Shown here: positions 25,663-36,766 of the stretch, one piece after another
Layout: each line of letters opens with the position of its first letter
How positions within the stretch are numbered: the first letter of the stretch is position 1
NCBI RefSeq assembly: GCF_020217425.1
Contig: NZ_CP084090.1
Coordinates: forward strand, 1,364,001 to 1,428,000
DNA length: 64,000 bases
Origin: Halomicrobium urmianum
GTDB lineage: Archaea; Halobacteriota; Halobacteria; Halobacteriales; Haloarculaceae
Direction: 5' to 3'
The notes under the pieces: model-generated
The model's input: only the letters and a program-made list of their open reading frames with translations
Databases searched by the model: none
What the model was told of the DNA's origin: nothing
Made by a program: the position numbers and the translations under genes

Positions 25663-25739
25663 GAACTGCGGGGGTCGACCCCGCACTCTCCCCGACCGTC
25701 GCAGCCTCGGGGATTTGGGCACGTCAAGCCCCGCAGTTC
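25663..25739. repeat. Inverted repeat upstream of cysK
   Basis: GAACTGCGGGG (25663-25673) and CCCCGCAGTTC (25729-25739) form a perfect 11-bp inverted repeat 55 bases apart. A near-palindromic GTCGAC centre lies within the left arm. It occupies the intergenic space 46 bases before the cysK ATG. Operator pair or hairpin; nothing else is visible in 25621-25784. Confidence 0.45.
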
Positions 25740-25784
25740 CGCGGGTCGACGCTGACGGCCCTCCGGCGACAACCACCTCGCAAG

Positions 25785-26693
25785 ATGCACGTCAGCGACG
25801 TCACAGAGTTGGTCGGCGAGACTCCGCTCGTGGATCTGGACGCGTTCGCGCCGAACCTGCTGGGCAAGGTCGAAGCGGCGAATCCGGGCGGATCAGTCAA
25901 GGACCGCATCGCGGTGGCCATGCTCGACCGCGCCGAGGAGGCCGGGGCGCTGGGCCCCGAGACGACCGTCGTCGAGCCGACGAGCGGCAACACCGGCATC
26001 GGGCTGGCGACGGCCGCGGCCGCCCGCGGGTACGACCTCGTGCTGACGATGCCCGAGTCGATGAGCGAGGAGCGCCGCCGCCTGCTGCGGGCGCTGGGCG
26101 CGGCCCTCGAACTGACGCCCGCCGACGGCGGCATGGACGGGGCCATCGAGGCCGCGGAGGCCATCGTCGACGAGCGCGAGGACGCCGTCACCCTCCAGCA
26201 GTTCGAGAACCCCGCGAACCCGCGGATCCACCGCGAGACGACCGGACCGGAGATCTGGGCGGCCACCGGCGGCGAGGTCGACGCCGTCGTCGCCGGCGTG
26301 GGCACCGGCGGCACGATCACGGGCGTCTCGGAGCACCTGCAGGAGGACCGGGAGGCCGACGTCCGATCGGTCGCCGTCGAGCCGGCCGGCTCGCCGGTCC
26401 TCTCCGGGGGCGAACCCGGCAGCCACTCGATCCAGGGCATCGGCGCCGGCTTCGTCCCCGAGGTCCTCCGGACGGAGCTGCTCGACGAGGTGATCGCGGT
26501 CGAGGACGACGAGGCCGTCGACGCCGCCCGCCGTCTGGGTCGGGAGGAGGGCGTCCTCGCGGGCATCTCCGCCGGCGCCGCCGTCGCCGCCGCCGAGCGG
26601 GTCGCCGCCGACGCCCCCGACGACACCGTGGTCGTGATCCTCCCCGACACGGGCGAGCGGTACCTCTCGACGGACCTGTTCGCCGACGCCTGA
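25785..26693 (+). CDS. cysK: Cysteine synthase (O-acetylserine sulfhydrylase)
   Basis: 302 aa from the ATG at 25785. Fold-type II PLP enzyme: GGSVKDRIA holds the Schiff-base lysine, [12 protein letters not shown] the substrate loop, [10 protein letters not shown] the phosphate cup, and [11 protein letters not shown] the Ser that contacts the pyridine N. Makes cysteine from O-acetylserine and sulfide, and is slightly shorter than bacterial CysK. A cystathionine beta-synthase role (as proposed for some archaeal homologues) cannot be excluded. Confidence 0.9.
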   Translation: MHVSDVTELVGETPLVDLDAFAPNLLGKVEAANPGGSVKDRIAVAMLDRAEEAGALGPETTVVEPTSGNTGIGLATAAAARGYDLVLTMPESMSEERRRLLRALGAALELTPADGGMDGAIEAAEAIVDEREDAVTLQQFENPANPRIHRETTGPEIWAATGGEVDAVVAGVGTGGTITGVSEHLQEDREADVRSVAVEPAGSPVLSGGEPGSHSIQGIGAGFVPEVLRTELLDEVIAVEDDEAVDAARRLGREEGVLAGISAGAAVAAAERVAADAPDDTVVVILPDTGERYLSTDLFADA

Positions 26694-26786
26694 CGGATAT
26701 CGGGACGCCTGACGGGTCGGCCGGCGTGCCCTCACCGCGCCGGCTACCCGTTTTCGACTCGATCGCCCGGTCGTCCGACCGCTGGC

Positions 26787-26798
26787 CGAACGTGTTCG
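26787..26798 (+). promoter_or_regulatory. NarO-type palindrome upstream of the regulator gene
   Basis: CGAA-CGTG-TTCG, centred 44.5 bases before the ATG at 26837, predicting autoregulation of the NarO-like protein. Confidence 0.78.
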
Positions 26799-26836
26799 CA
26801 TAGGGATCGAAGGCCCCGGGCGTCGTACCCCTTCAT

Positions 26837-27481
26837 ATGGCGGTCACCATGGAGATAGCGGTCGACGACCCGGGGTCGTGTCCGGTGGCGCGGGCCTCCG
26901 AGAGCGCGGGCGACGTCACGTCCGTCAGGCGGGCCTCGATCGCCGGCGACGGACCGGTCACCGAGGAGTTCACGGCCGCCGCCGACGCGCCCGTCGACGA
27001 CGAGGACCTCGAGCGGATGGCCACGGCCGGTGACGAGGCGGTCTACCGCTTCGAGCGCGAACCCGGACCCGCCTGCGTCTGCCAGTCCATCGAGGAGCTG
27101 GCGGGCCCCGTCTCGGACGTCCGCGCGGCCGACGGCGGGCTCGTCGTGACGGCCCGCGTCGACGACGTCGAGACGGTCCGCGCGGTCGTCGACCGCCTCC
27201 GCGAGTCCTTCGATGGCGTCCGGATCTGTCGCCTCCGCTCGCTCGACGAGACCCTCGCCGGCGACGGCCTCGCTCCCGACGGGCTCCTCACCGAGCGCCA
27301 GCAGGAAGTGCTGGAGACGGCCCACGAGCTTGGCTACTTCGAGTACCCGAAGGGGGCCAACGCCGGCGAGGTGGCCGACGAACTCGGCATCTCCCGGTCG
27401 ACGCTGGCCGAACACCTCGCCGCGGCCCAGGGGAAACTGCTCGGGACGATGCTGGACTCGGGCGACCGAGGGCGGGCGTAG
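26837..27481 (+). CDS. Bat/NarO/DmsR-type HTH-10 regulator with cysteine motif
   Basis: 214 aa. C-terminal HTH-10 domain: LTERQQEVLETAHELGYF, then ANAGEVADELGISRSTLAEH (recognition helix about 183-193). The N-terminal half is a sensor region with Cys15, the CVC pair Cys80/Cys82, and Cys131, a pattern like the cysteine motif proposed to bind an Fe-S cluster in NarO, which activates denitrification genes at low oxygen. The NarO operator known from Haloferax, CGAA-N4-TTCG, is repeated upstream of this gene and of at least seven neighbours. Likely the local regulator. Confidence 0.82.
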   Translation: MAVTMEIAVDDPGSCPVARASESAGDVTSVRRASIAGDGPVTEEFTAAADAPVDDEDLERMATAGDEAVYRFEREPGPACVCQSIEELAGPVSDVRAADGGLVVTARVDDVETVRAVVDRLRESFDGVRICRLRSLDETLAGDGLAPDGLLTERQQEVLETAHELGYFEYPKGANAGEVADELGISRSTLAEHLAAAQGKLLGTMLDSGDRGRA

Positions 27482-27505
27482 CTTCTGGCGCCCGATACGC
27501 CCGAC

Positions 27506-27517
27506 CGAACGCGTTCG
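27506..27517 (+). promoter_or_regulatory. NarO-type palindrome upstream of the CGCGG gene
   Basis: CCGAACGCGTTCGG, perfect CGAA-N4-TTCG repeat, centred 44.5 bases before the ATG at 27556. Confidence 0.8.
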
Positions 27518-27555
27518 GCACCTTCGCTATCCCCGTCGGACACCGACTCACGGCT

Positions 27556-27861
27556 ATGTCCGACGTCTCCCACGACGAGGTCGAACCGATCACCGACCGC
27601 GTCCACGACAACTCTTGGTCAGCTAACCTTGAGCAGCCCGAACACGGCGAGGACCGCGCCCTCGTGCTCTCGCAGGCCGTCGGGGCCGTCGAGCACACGG
27701 CCGCCGGCAACCACGTCAATCTCGTGACCCACGAGGCCCACGGGGATCCCGAGTCGTACCTCTATCCGCGCCTCGACGACGCGTTCGGCGACGCCGTCGA
27801 CTACGAGTACGTCAGCCAGTGCGGCTGCGGCGGCCACGTTACTCGAGTGCACGTGGACTGA
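27556..27861 (+). CDS. CGCGG-family candidate radical SAM-modified peptide (RiPP)
   Basis: 101 aa. The last 14 residues contain CGCGG (89-93) after a conserved YVSQ, followed by HVTRVHVD; the only two cysteines are Cys89 and Cys91. The leader-like part HDNSWSANLEQPEHGEDRAL and NHVNLVTHEAHGDPESYLYP matches, from recall, the CGCGG family proposed as a target of haloarchaeal radical SAM enzymes of the TIGR04053 type; one such enzyme lies at 17189-18298. A metal- or sulfur-carrier role is an alternative. Under the NarO-like palindrome. Confidence 0.78.
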   Translation: MSDVSHDEVEPITDRVHDNSWSANLEQPEHGEDRALVLSQAVGAVEHTAAGNHVNLVTHEAHGDPESYLYPRLDDAFGDAVDYEYVSQCGCGGHVTRVHVD

Positions 27862-27936
27862 CCGCTGACCGTCTCCGCCGTCGCGGTCGGGTCCGATGCC
27901 GGTGGTTACAAGCCCCGTCCGCGCGGACCGTCCGGT

Positions 27937-28527
27937 ATGGAACCGGACCAGTTCGTCGACGCCGTGCGCGAGGACAATGACACCGCCCTCTCGCGGCTGG
28001 GGTCGTCCAAGGCACTGTACGCCCTCACCGAGGGCGAGATGGAGGACGACGTCGTGCGCGCCCGCGCCGCCGACCTGGCCGGCTACGGCGCCGAGGTCTT
28101 CGAGGACTGGGTCGCCGAGGCCGACGCCGACGTCTACCGCGAGGCGATCGACCTCCTCGGGGACCAGCGCGACGAGGCCGACCCCGACCGCGAACTCGGC
28201 GACCGGCCGCAGATGTACGACGCGCTGGCCGCCCTCGACGGCGAGGACGAGCGCCTCGGCGGCTTCGTCGCCTGGACGCTCGTCTACGGCAGCACGTTCG
28301 ACCAGCTGACCGGCTACTTCACCGGACAGGCGGACCCGCAGACCGCGAGCACGTTTCGCGAGATGAGCAGCGACGTCGACGAACTCCGTGAGGGCGCCTT
28401 CGACGCGCTGGCGGAGGCCGACCAGGACGCCGCCCGCTCCGCCGCCGAGGACGTGATCGAGGCCGCCTACGACGAGTACTTCGAGACGCTCGAGGACCTC
28501 GGCGTCAACCCCAAGCCCGTCTGCTGA
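27937..28527 (+). CDS. Rubrerythrin-family protein
   Basis: 196 aa, starting MEPDQFVDAVREDNDTALSR. Four-helix protein with the C-terminal NPKPVC seen in haloarchaeal rubrerythrin-like proteins. The usual ExxH iron-ligand motifs are not obvious (TEGEMED and DQLTGYF stand in their place), so iron binding may be partial or lost. Possibly peroxide protection. Follows the CGCGG gene by 75 bp in the same direction and may belong to the redox regulon. Confidence 0.65.
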   Translation: MEPDQFVDAVREDNDTALSRLGSSKALYALTEGEMEDDVVRARAADLAGYGAEVFEDWVAEADADVYREAIDLLGDQRDEADPDRELGDRPQMYDALAALDGEDERLGGFVAWTLVYGSTFDQLTGYFTGQADPQTASTFREMSSDVDELREGAFDALAEADQDAARSAAEDVIEAAYDEYFETLEDLGVNPKPVC

Positions 28528-28615
28528 TCGGCGCTGCGACGCTTCCCCCGCGCTCTCGTTCCCCGACCGCTGCGCGCCGGTGGTCCGCGCGTAGACGCCC
28601 GCCACCGCTGCCGCG

Positions 28616-29038
28616 TCACCGCCGCGTCTGCCGATCGGACTGCGTCCCTCGGCCGGCGTTCGCCCCCTGACCGGGCGACGGCTGTCCGCCCTGATTCGCT
28701 GGCTGTCCGCCCTGGTTCAGCGGCTGTTCGGCCTGGCCCGCCTGCGGGAATCCGGTCTGATTCACCGGCTGTCCCTGCTGCGGCGACCCGACCCGGCCCG
28801 CGCCCTGCGGCTGCTGGGGCTGTACCCCCTGGACGCCGCTGACGTTCGGCGTGACCCCGTCGGGCAGGATGTACCACAGCCGGTCGTGCGGGACGTAGGC
28901 GACCTGCTCCGGGTCGCCCCCGTAGCGGTCGCGCTCCTCGTCCGGATCGTGCTTCTGGTCGTAGATCATGACGCCGTACTCGGTGAGCTCGTAGCCCTCG
29001 CAGGAGAACGCGGTCCCGTCGGTGCAGATGACCTGCAT
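28616..29038 (-). CDS. Small conserved protein with Gln/Gly/Pro-rich tail
   Basis: 140 aa. The N-terminal 62 residues ([20 protein letters not shown] to [15 protein letters not shown]) form a compact beta-rich domain common as a stand-alone protein in haloarchaea. The remaining 78 residues are low complexity: repeated [17 protein letters not shown] units rich in Gln, Gly, Pro and Asn, ending in Arg. Function unknown; the tail is presumably disordered. Convergent to the rubrerythrin-like gene. Confidence 0.7.
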   Translation of the reverse strand: MQVICTDGTAFSCEGYELTEYGVMIYDQKHDPDEERDRYGGDPEQVAYVPHDRLWYILPDGVTPNVSGVQGVQPQQPQGAGRVGSPQQGQPVNQTGFPQAGQAEQPLNQGGQPANQGGQPSPGQGANAGRGTQSDRQTRR

Positions 29039-29345
29039 GTCGCCTCGTTGGAACGCCGCGCTGAAAGGGGTGTTTCCGGGTCACGCGGACGGGTCCGAGC
29101 AGGGCCGCCGGACGAACGCGCGGGAACTCGAGATAGCGGAGAGCGATGTATCCCCGGCTGGCGGCGTCGCGCCCCTCGACGCCGGAGGACGAACGGTCGC
29201 CCGGATCGGGGCCTCTTTCTCCGTGGTCCGGACCGATAATCGGAGGATCGACGCGGTGGGTCGTCAGGCGGGACCGAGCGCTTTCGTCGGCCACCGTTCG
29301 ACCGGGAGCGCACGCCTCAAGTCCGTCGAGCCCTACGTTCGATCG

Positions 29346-31400
<2,055 letters not shown>

Positions 31401-31714
31401 CCGGTTCCGCCGCCGTCAGCCGCTCCAGCCGCTTGAGCCGCTACAGGTCGTTCTAAGCTGCCCCCAACCGCTTCGACGGTGCTCCCGCTCAGTCGCGGGC
31501 GTAGCTGTCACCGCTCCGTTTGATATAGCTGTACGGGATTTATCGCGGCGTACTCGTGGATTCCGTCGGTCCTGCGGGAACTGGTTCGGAATGGCGCGGC
31601 ACGGGCCGAAACGAACTGGAACGGCCGGTCATCGCCACTCGATTAGACACCCGGACGGCTCTGATCCCACGCACAATCGTCAGCATTCAGTGACGGTTTC
31701 GAGAACGGTCGGGT
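31401..31714. other. Intergenic region without recognised gene
   Basis: 314 bases after uvrB. Begins with a run of CCGCT repeats, then an AT-richer stretch (GTTTGATATAGCTGTACGG near 31518-31536) that could hold a promoter for the lipoprotein gene. No convincing small gene or RNA is seen. Confidence 0.4.
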
Positions 31715-32518
31715 GTGACCGACCGAACGCGCCGCCGCGTGCTGGCGGGGCTGGCCGCGACGACCGGCCTCTCCGGGTGCGTGGTCACCGGTGAGGGCCG
31801 GACAGTCGAGGAGACGAACACGACCACCCACGAGGCAGGGGAGAGCCTCGTCATCGATGGGCGAGCCGGCGACGTCACCGTCGAGGGCACCGACCGGGAC
31901 GACGTCGAAGTCCGGGCCACGAAGCGCGCCGCCTCGGAGGACGATCTCGACGACGTCTCCCTGTCCGTCGACCGATCGGACGGGCGTCTCGAGCTCTCCG
32001 TCGAGCGCGAGGACTCCTGGTTCCGGTTCGGTGCCGCACCCCGGATGGACCTGCACGTGACTGTGCCGGCCGACATCCGCGCCGAGCGGATCGACGTCGC
32101 GAGCGGTGACGTCGAACTGGCGGGCGTTCACGGTCCGACGACGGTGGACACGAGCAGCGGCGGCGTCCGCGTGCGCGACGTCGACGGCGACGTCACGGTC
32201 GACACCTCCAGCGGCGACGCCGAGGTGATCGACGCCGCCGGGGACGTCACGGTCGAGGCGTCGAGCGGCGACCTGACGGTGACGAACCCCGGGGGTGACG
32301 TCGACGCGAGCGCGTCCAGCGGTGACGCGTCGATCCGGTTTCCGGCCGAATCCGGTGCGACTCTCTCCGTCGAGACCAGCAGCGGCGGCATCGATACCAC
32401 GGGATTCGACGCCTCGACGGACGGATCGACCCTGACGACCACCGTCGGCGACGGCTCCCGCACCGTCGACGTTTCGACCGCCTCCGGAGACGTCGAGATC
32501 GACGTCAGCGGCGATTGA
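31715..32518 (+). CDS. DUF4097 lipoprotein (beta-helix-like)
   Basis: 267 aa from a GTG. Signal sequence TRRRVLAGLAATTGLSGC ends in a lipobox with Cys21, so the protein is probably lipid-anchored outside the membrane after Tat export. The mature part is DUF4097-like: repeated short beta rungs of the type VDTSSGGVRV and VEASSGDLTV, which should stack as a solenoid. Function unknown; such proteins are thought to be surface adhesins or sensors. Confidence 0.82.
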   Translation: MTDRTRRRVLAGLAATTGLSGCVVTGEGRTVEETNTTTHEAGESLVIDGRAGDVTVEGTDRDDVEVRATKRAASEDDLDDVSLSVDRSDGRLELSVEREDSWFRFGAAPRMDLHVTVPADIRAERIDVASGDVELAGVHGPTTVDTSSGGVRVRDVDGDVTVDTSSGDAEVIDAAGDVTVEASSGDLTVTNPGGDVDASASSGDASIRFPAESGATLSVETSSGGIDTTGFDASTDGSTLTTTVGDGSRTVDVSTASGDVEIDVSGD

Positions 32519-32698
32519 AGCGTCGCCGTCCGGGAGTTGATCGGCTGGGCCATGCCCGCGATGAACCACATCCGGCTATATCGAATGCGGTGTGGCGGCC
32601 GCAGGTCGGAACTGGACTATCCGCTGACTACCGACGCAGCTGCGCGAGTGGTCGTATCTGAAGCTGATCGAACCAGAGGCTCTTTGTCCAGTCCGTCC

Positions 32699-33145
32699 GT
32701 GCCGCCGGCCGTGCGTTCCGACCGATCCAGACTGGCGCTGGCCCTCGGCGCCCTCGCCGTCTCTCCTGCCGCGACGCTCGTGGGCAGCGACGCCACCGTG
32801 AACGTCCTCCTTCCCCTTGCGGCCGCCGGACCGGTCCTTGCCGGCGTCGGGGCCGCGGTCGTCGACCGGTCGCGGGGACTGTGCGACGACCGCTCGGACC
32901 GCGCCGGCTTCCTGGCGCTCGTGGCCGGCGCCGGCGCGCTGTGGGGCTTCGCCGTCGCCGGGGCCCACCTCGTGCTGGTCGAGTCCACCGGCCTCCCCGC
33001 GCTGGCGGTGCTGTTGCTGCTGTTCGGAAGCCTCGCGGGTGCGGCCTCCTTCTGCTGGATCGCCGCCGTCGCCGGCCCGTTCTACGCGGCGACGCTGCTG
33101 GCACTGCCGCCGGGCGAGCGGCGCGGCGAGGCCGATTCCCGATAG
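32699..33145 (+). CDS. Small polytopic membrane protein
   Basis: 148 aa from a GTG at 32699 (another GTG at 32711; a longer frame reaches back to 32537 but its start is not coding-like). Four hydrophobic segments: about 14-33, 40-58, 75-95 and 100-135. Ends ERRGEADSR. Not recognised. Nothing in the context points to a function. Confidence 0.5.
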   Translation: MPPAVRSDRSRLALALGALAVSPAATLVGSDATVNVLLPLAAAGPVLAGVGAAVVDRSRGLCDDRSDRAGFLALVAGAGALWGFAVAGAHLVLVESTGLPALAVLLLLFGSLAGAASFCWIAAVAGPFYAATLLALPPGERRGEADSR

Positions 33146-33635
33146 CTTACTCCCGGTATCAGCGCCGAACACGACCGGTTCGCCGAAGGCCTCCGCGTTT
33201 CGATTGGTCGGCGAACCTGTCCATCGGCGGGTGCGTCGCGAGCGGCTGCACCAGCGGCCGTCGTCACCGCGGACGTACAGCGGTATCAGGAGACCGCGGT
33301 CCGGAGCCGATGCCTGCTCGATGTACCTGCGTGCACGCGCGGGCCGGACACTCGGCAGCGCGGTCGTCCGTGACTACAGTAGAATTGAACGCAATGACGC
33401 ACTCGAGGGGCACTCGGGGTGCCCTTCGATGTGTAAATAGTTTCAATTTCTACTATAGCTCTCGCTACCGAGAGCAGGCCCGCTCCGTCCCCCGGTCACG
33501 GCGTCTCCGCGCTGCGGGCCGACGGGCCGGGTTCGCGCGTTAGGGCTGTTCACTATAGCAATATCTGGTTTATAATCGCTGGAACACCGCTCGCTGACCG
33601 GACGGTCCCGAACGACGGAACCCTCCCCGTCGCGT
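33146..33635. other. Intergenic region with a nested inverted-repeat element
   Basis: 490 bases between convergent genes. An outer inverted repeat (CTACAGTAGAATTGAAC at 33374-33390 with TTTCAATTTCTACTATAG at 33441-33458) encloses a GGGCAC-TCGGG-GTGCCC hairpin (33408-33424). It is about 85 bp long, shaped like a miniature transposable element or a terminator pair. AT-rich sequence continues to 33585. No coding sequence is convincing. Confidence 0.5.
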
Positions 33636-35210
33636 TCACTCGACGGGGATCTCGACGAGAGCCATGCCGCCGCCGACGGCCTCGTCGAGGGCCTCCCGGA
33701 TCTCCCCGGGCGATTCCGGGCGGTACGCGTCGATGCCGAAACTCTCGGCGAAGGTGGTGAGGTCGGGGTTGCTCAGCCCGGTCCCCGTCGAGTCGCCGGT
33801 GTGGTCGAGCTGCTTCTCAGAGATGAGGCCGTAGTCGTCGTCCCGGAAGACGACGACGGCGTACGAACAGCCCAGCCTGGTGGCGGTCTCGATCTCGGCG
33901 GCGTTCATCAGGAAGCCGCCGTCGCCGGTCGCGGCGACGACGTTCCCGTCGACGGCGAGGTCGGCCGCGAGCGCGCCCGGGACGGCGATGCCCATGGCCG
34001 CGAGGCCGTTCGAGACGACGCAGGTGTTGGGCTCGTAGGCGGGGTAGTTCGCGGCGACGGCCATCTTGTGGCTGCCGACGTCGGAGACGAGCACGTCCTC
34101 GTCGGCCATGACATCGCGCAGGACGGGGAGGACGCCCTCCTCGGTGAACGGCGGTTCGTCGGCCGGTTCCCGATCGACGTCGGCCAGCACGCGTTCGCGG
34201 TAGTCGCCGTACCAGTCCGTTTCCGTCCCGAACGCGCCGTCCTCGGCGCGGTCCGTCAGCGCCTGCAGCGTCCGGCCGACGTCGGCGACGACCTCGACCT
34301 CGGAGTTGTAGGCGGCGTACACCTCCGCGGGCTCGGAGTCGACGTGGACGATCGGTCCGTCATGGTCCCAGTCGGCGGGGTCGTGCTCGGCGACGTCGTA
34401 GCCGACGGCCACGAGCAGGTCGGCCGCCGCGATGGCCTCCGCCGCCGCGCCGTCCCCGGAGGCGACCGTCATCAGCGAGCGCTCGTCGGCGTCCGAGACG
34501 GCCCCCTTGCCCATGTACGTCGAGACGACGGGGAGGTCGGCGGCCTCGACGAGGGCCCTGAGGCGGTCGACCGCGCGGGCGCGGACGGCGCCGTTGCCGG
34601 CGACGACCAGCGGTCGGTCGGCCGCCGCGAGCAGGTCGACGGCGCGGTCGAGCGCATCCGGGTCGGGAGCGCCCGGACGCACGGGCTCCCGTTCCGGAAG
34701 GGGACGCTCCTGGGTGGCCTCGCCCGCCACGTCCTCGGGGAGTTCCAGGTGGGTCGCGCCGGGCTTCTCGTACTCGGCGACTTTGAACGCCTTGCGGACG
34801 GCCTCGCCGACGACGTCGGGGTCGTCCAGCTGCGCGTTCCACTTCGTGACGGGCTCGAAGAGGCCGACGACGTTCAGCGCCTGGTGGCTCTCCTTGTGGA
34901 GGCGTTCGAGCCCGCCCTGTCCCGTGACGGCGACGAGCGGGCTCTTGTCGAGGTGGGCGTCGGCGACGCCGGTCAGCAGGTTCGTCGCCCCCGGCCCGAG
35001 CGTCGAGCAGCAGACGCCGGCCCGCCCGGTGAGGCGGCCGTGGACGTCGGCCATGAACGCCGCGCCCTGCTCGTGACGAGTGGGGACGAAGGTCACCTCG
35101 GAGTCGTCCAGCGCGAACAGCAGGTCCTCCAGTTCCTCGCCGGGGATGCCGAAGACGTGCTCGACGCCCTCTCGTTCGAGGCAGGCGACCAGCAGCTCGG
35201 CGGCGTTCAT
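33636..35210 (-). CDS. Thiamine-pyrophosphate enzyme, acetolactate synthase-like
   Basis: 524 aa. TPP fold in order: the catalytic Glu in TRHEQGAAFMADVHGR, GPGATNLLTG, central Rossmann domain, and the TPP/Mg motif ATGDGGFLMNAAEIETATRL. Resembles catabolic AlsS-type acetolactate synthases more than IlvB, and no small subunit is next to it. Its start overlaps the stop of the upstream aldehyde dehydrogenase by four bases, so the two are coupled. A different 2-ketoacid decarboxylase or ligase role is possible. Confidence 0.8.
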   Translation of the reverse strand: MNAAELLVACLEREGVEHVFGIPGEELEDLLFALDDSEVTFVPTRHEQGAAFMADVHGRLTGRAGVCCSTLGPGATNLLTGVADAHLDKSPLVAVTGQGGLERLHKESHQALNVVGLFEPVTKWNAQLDDPDVVGEAVRKAFKVAEYEKPGATHLELPEDVAGEATQERPLPEREPVRPGAPDPDALDRAVDLLAAADRPLVVAGNGAVRARAVDRLRALVEAADLPVVSTYMGKGAVSDADERSLMTVASGDGAAAEAIAAADLLVAVGYDVAEHDPADWDHDGPIVHVDSEPAEVYAAYNSEVEVVADVGRTLQALTDRAEDGAFGTETDWYGDYRERVLADVDREPADEPPFTEEGVLPVLRDVMADEDVLVSDVGSHKMAVAANYPAYEPNTCVVSNGLAAMGIAVPGALAADLAVDGNVVAATGDGGFLMNAAEIETATRLGCSYAVVVFRDDDYGLISEKQLDHTGDSTGTGLSNPDLTTFAESFGIDAYRPESPGEIREALDEAVGGGMALVEIPVE

Positions 35211-36568
35211 TCGATCCACACCGTCTTGCGGTTGACGAACTCGTGGATTCCGGGCTCGGAGAGCTCGCGGCCGTAGCCCGACTCCTTGACGCCCCCGAAC
35301 GGCACCCGCGGATCGGACTTGACGAGCTGGTTGACGTAGGTGCAGCCGGCGTCGATCCGCCGGGCGATCCGCTCGCCGCGCTCGCGGTCCTCGGTCCAGA
35401 CGCTCGCGCCGAGGCCGAACTGGGTGTCGTTGGCCTTCTCGACGGCCGCGTCCTCGTCCTCGACCTCCCAGACGGCCGCGACGGGGCCGAACGTCTCCTC
35501 GTCGTCGGCGGGACACCCCTCCGGCACGTCGGTCAGGACCGTCGGCGGGTAGAAGGCCCCCTCGCGGTCCATGGGCTCGCCGCCCGTCACGACGGTCGCG
35601 CCGGCCTCGACGCTTTGCCGGACCTGCTCGTGGAGGTCCTCCATGAGGTCTTCGCGGGCCTGCGGGCCGACGTCGGTGTCCTCGTCCGTCGGGTCGCCGA
35701 CGGTGAGGTTCTCGATCTCGTCGACGAATCTGTCGAGGAAGTCGTCGTAGACGTCCGTGTGGACGATAAAGCGCTTGGCGGCGATGCAGGACTGGCCGGC
35801 GTTCTGGTTGCGGGCCCACGCGCCCGTCTCCGCGGCCGCGTCGAGGTCGGCGTCGTCGAGGACGACGAACGGGTCGCTGCCGCCCAGCTCCAGGACGGTC
35901 TTCTTGAGGTTCTCCCCGGCGGTGGCGGCCACGGACCGGCCGGCGGGGCCGCTGCCCGTCAGCGTCGCGGCCCGGACGCGGTCGTCCTCGATCGCGTCGT
36001 CGACGAGGTCGGAGGGGATCAGCAGCGACTGGAAGACGCCCTCGGGGTAACCGGCCTCGCGGAACACCTCCTCGATGGCGACGGCGCAGCCCGGGACGTT
36101 GGAGGCGTGCTTCAGGAGGCCGACGTTGCCCGCCGTCAGGTAGGGCGCGGCGAAGCGGAACACCTGCCAGAACGGGAAGTTCCACGGCATCACCGCTAGC
36201 ACGGGACCGAGCGGCTCGTAGACCGTCTTGACCGTCGAACCCGGGGGGCTCGGGTGGTGCTCGGGCTCCAGGTAGCTGCTTGCGTTCTCGGCGTAGTGGT
36301 CGCAGGCCCAGGCGCACTTCTCGACCTCCGAGACGCCCTGGTCGATCGGCTTGCCCATCTCGCGGGCCATGATCTCGGCGTACTCGCGCTTGTTCTCCCG
36401 CAGCACTTCGGCCGCGTTCTCCAGGAGTTGCTCGCGTTCCCGCAGCGGGCGGTCCTTCCACTCCGCGGAGGTCTCCGTCGCCCGGTCCAGCGCCTCGTCG
36501 ACGTCGGACTCGGAGTGGTCCTCGTACGATTCGACCGCCTCGCCGGTGGCGGGGTTGACGGAGTCCAT
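35207..36568 (-). CDS. NAD(P)-dependent aldehyde dehydrogenase (succinate-semialdehyde type)
   Basis: 453 aa. Aldehyde dehydrogenase signatures: [24 protein letters not shown], the Glu in [14 protein letters not shown], the catalytic Cys in [14 protein letters not shown], and [12 protein letters not shown] near the end. Short and closest by eye to GabD/SSADH-type enzymes. First gene of a two-gene operon with the acetolactate synthase-like enzyme, which suggests that a keto acid is decarboxylated and the aldehyde oxidised; this is inference. Confidence 0.88.
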   Translation of the reverse strand: MDSVNPATGEAVESYEDHSESDVDEALDRATETSAEWKDRPLREREQLLENAAEVLRENKREYAEIMAREMGKPIDQGVSEVEKCAWACDHYAENASSYLEPEHHPSPPGSTVKTVYEPLGPVLAVMPWNFPFWQVFRFAAPYLTAGNVGLLKHASNVPGCAVAIEEVFREAGYPEGVFQSLLIPSDLVDDAIEDDRVRAATLTGSGPAGRSVAATAGENLKKTVLELGGSDPFVVLDDADLDAAAETGAWARNQNAGQSCIAAKRFIVHTDVYDDFLDRFVDEIENLTVGDPTDEDTDVGPQAREDLMEDLHEQVRQSVEAGATVVTGGEPMDREGAFYPPTVLTDVPEGCPADDEETFGPVAAVWEVEDEDAAVEKANDTQFGLGASVWTEDRERGERIARRIDAGCTYVNQLVKSDPRVPFGGVKESGYGRELSEPGIHEFVNRKTVWIE

Positions 36569-36766
36569 GCGAGCGGGTTCGGTCCCCAGACGGTTAACCT
36601 TGAACAGCTAACAGGAATCTGGGGTTCGGCCGATGAAACGCGGGTGATAGCTGTCTCAGGGGCTCTACTGTGGATTCCGCAGTACCGCTCTGGACCACCG
36701 TTCCTCGGCCGTAAATCGATAGCTGCTATATCGAATCTGCCCGGTACCGCGAATCGGCGTCCGGGG

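Noticed and set aside
33441..33458. GTTTCAATTTC-like sequence as a CRISPR repeat end
   Set aside because: Only one further, inverted partial copy exists nearby; no direct repeats with spacers and no cas genes in the window.
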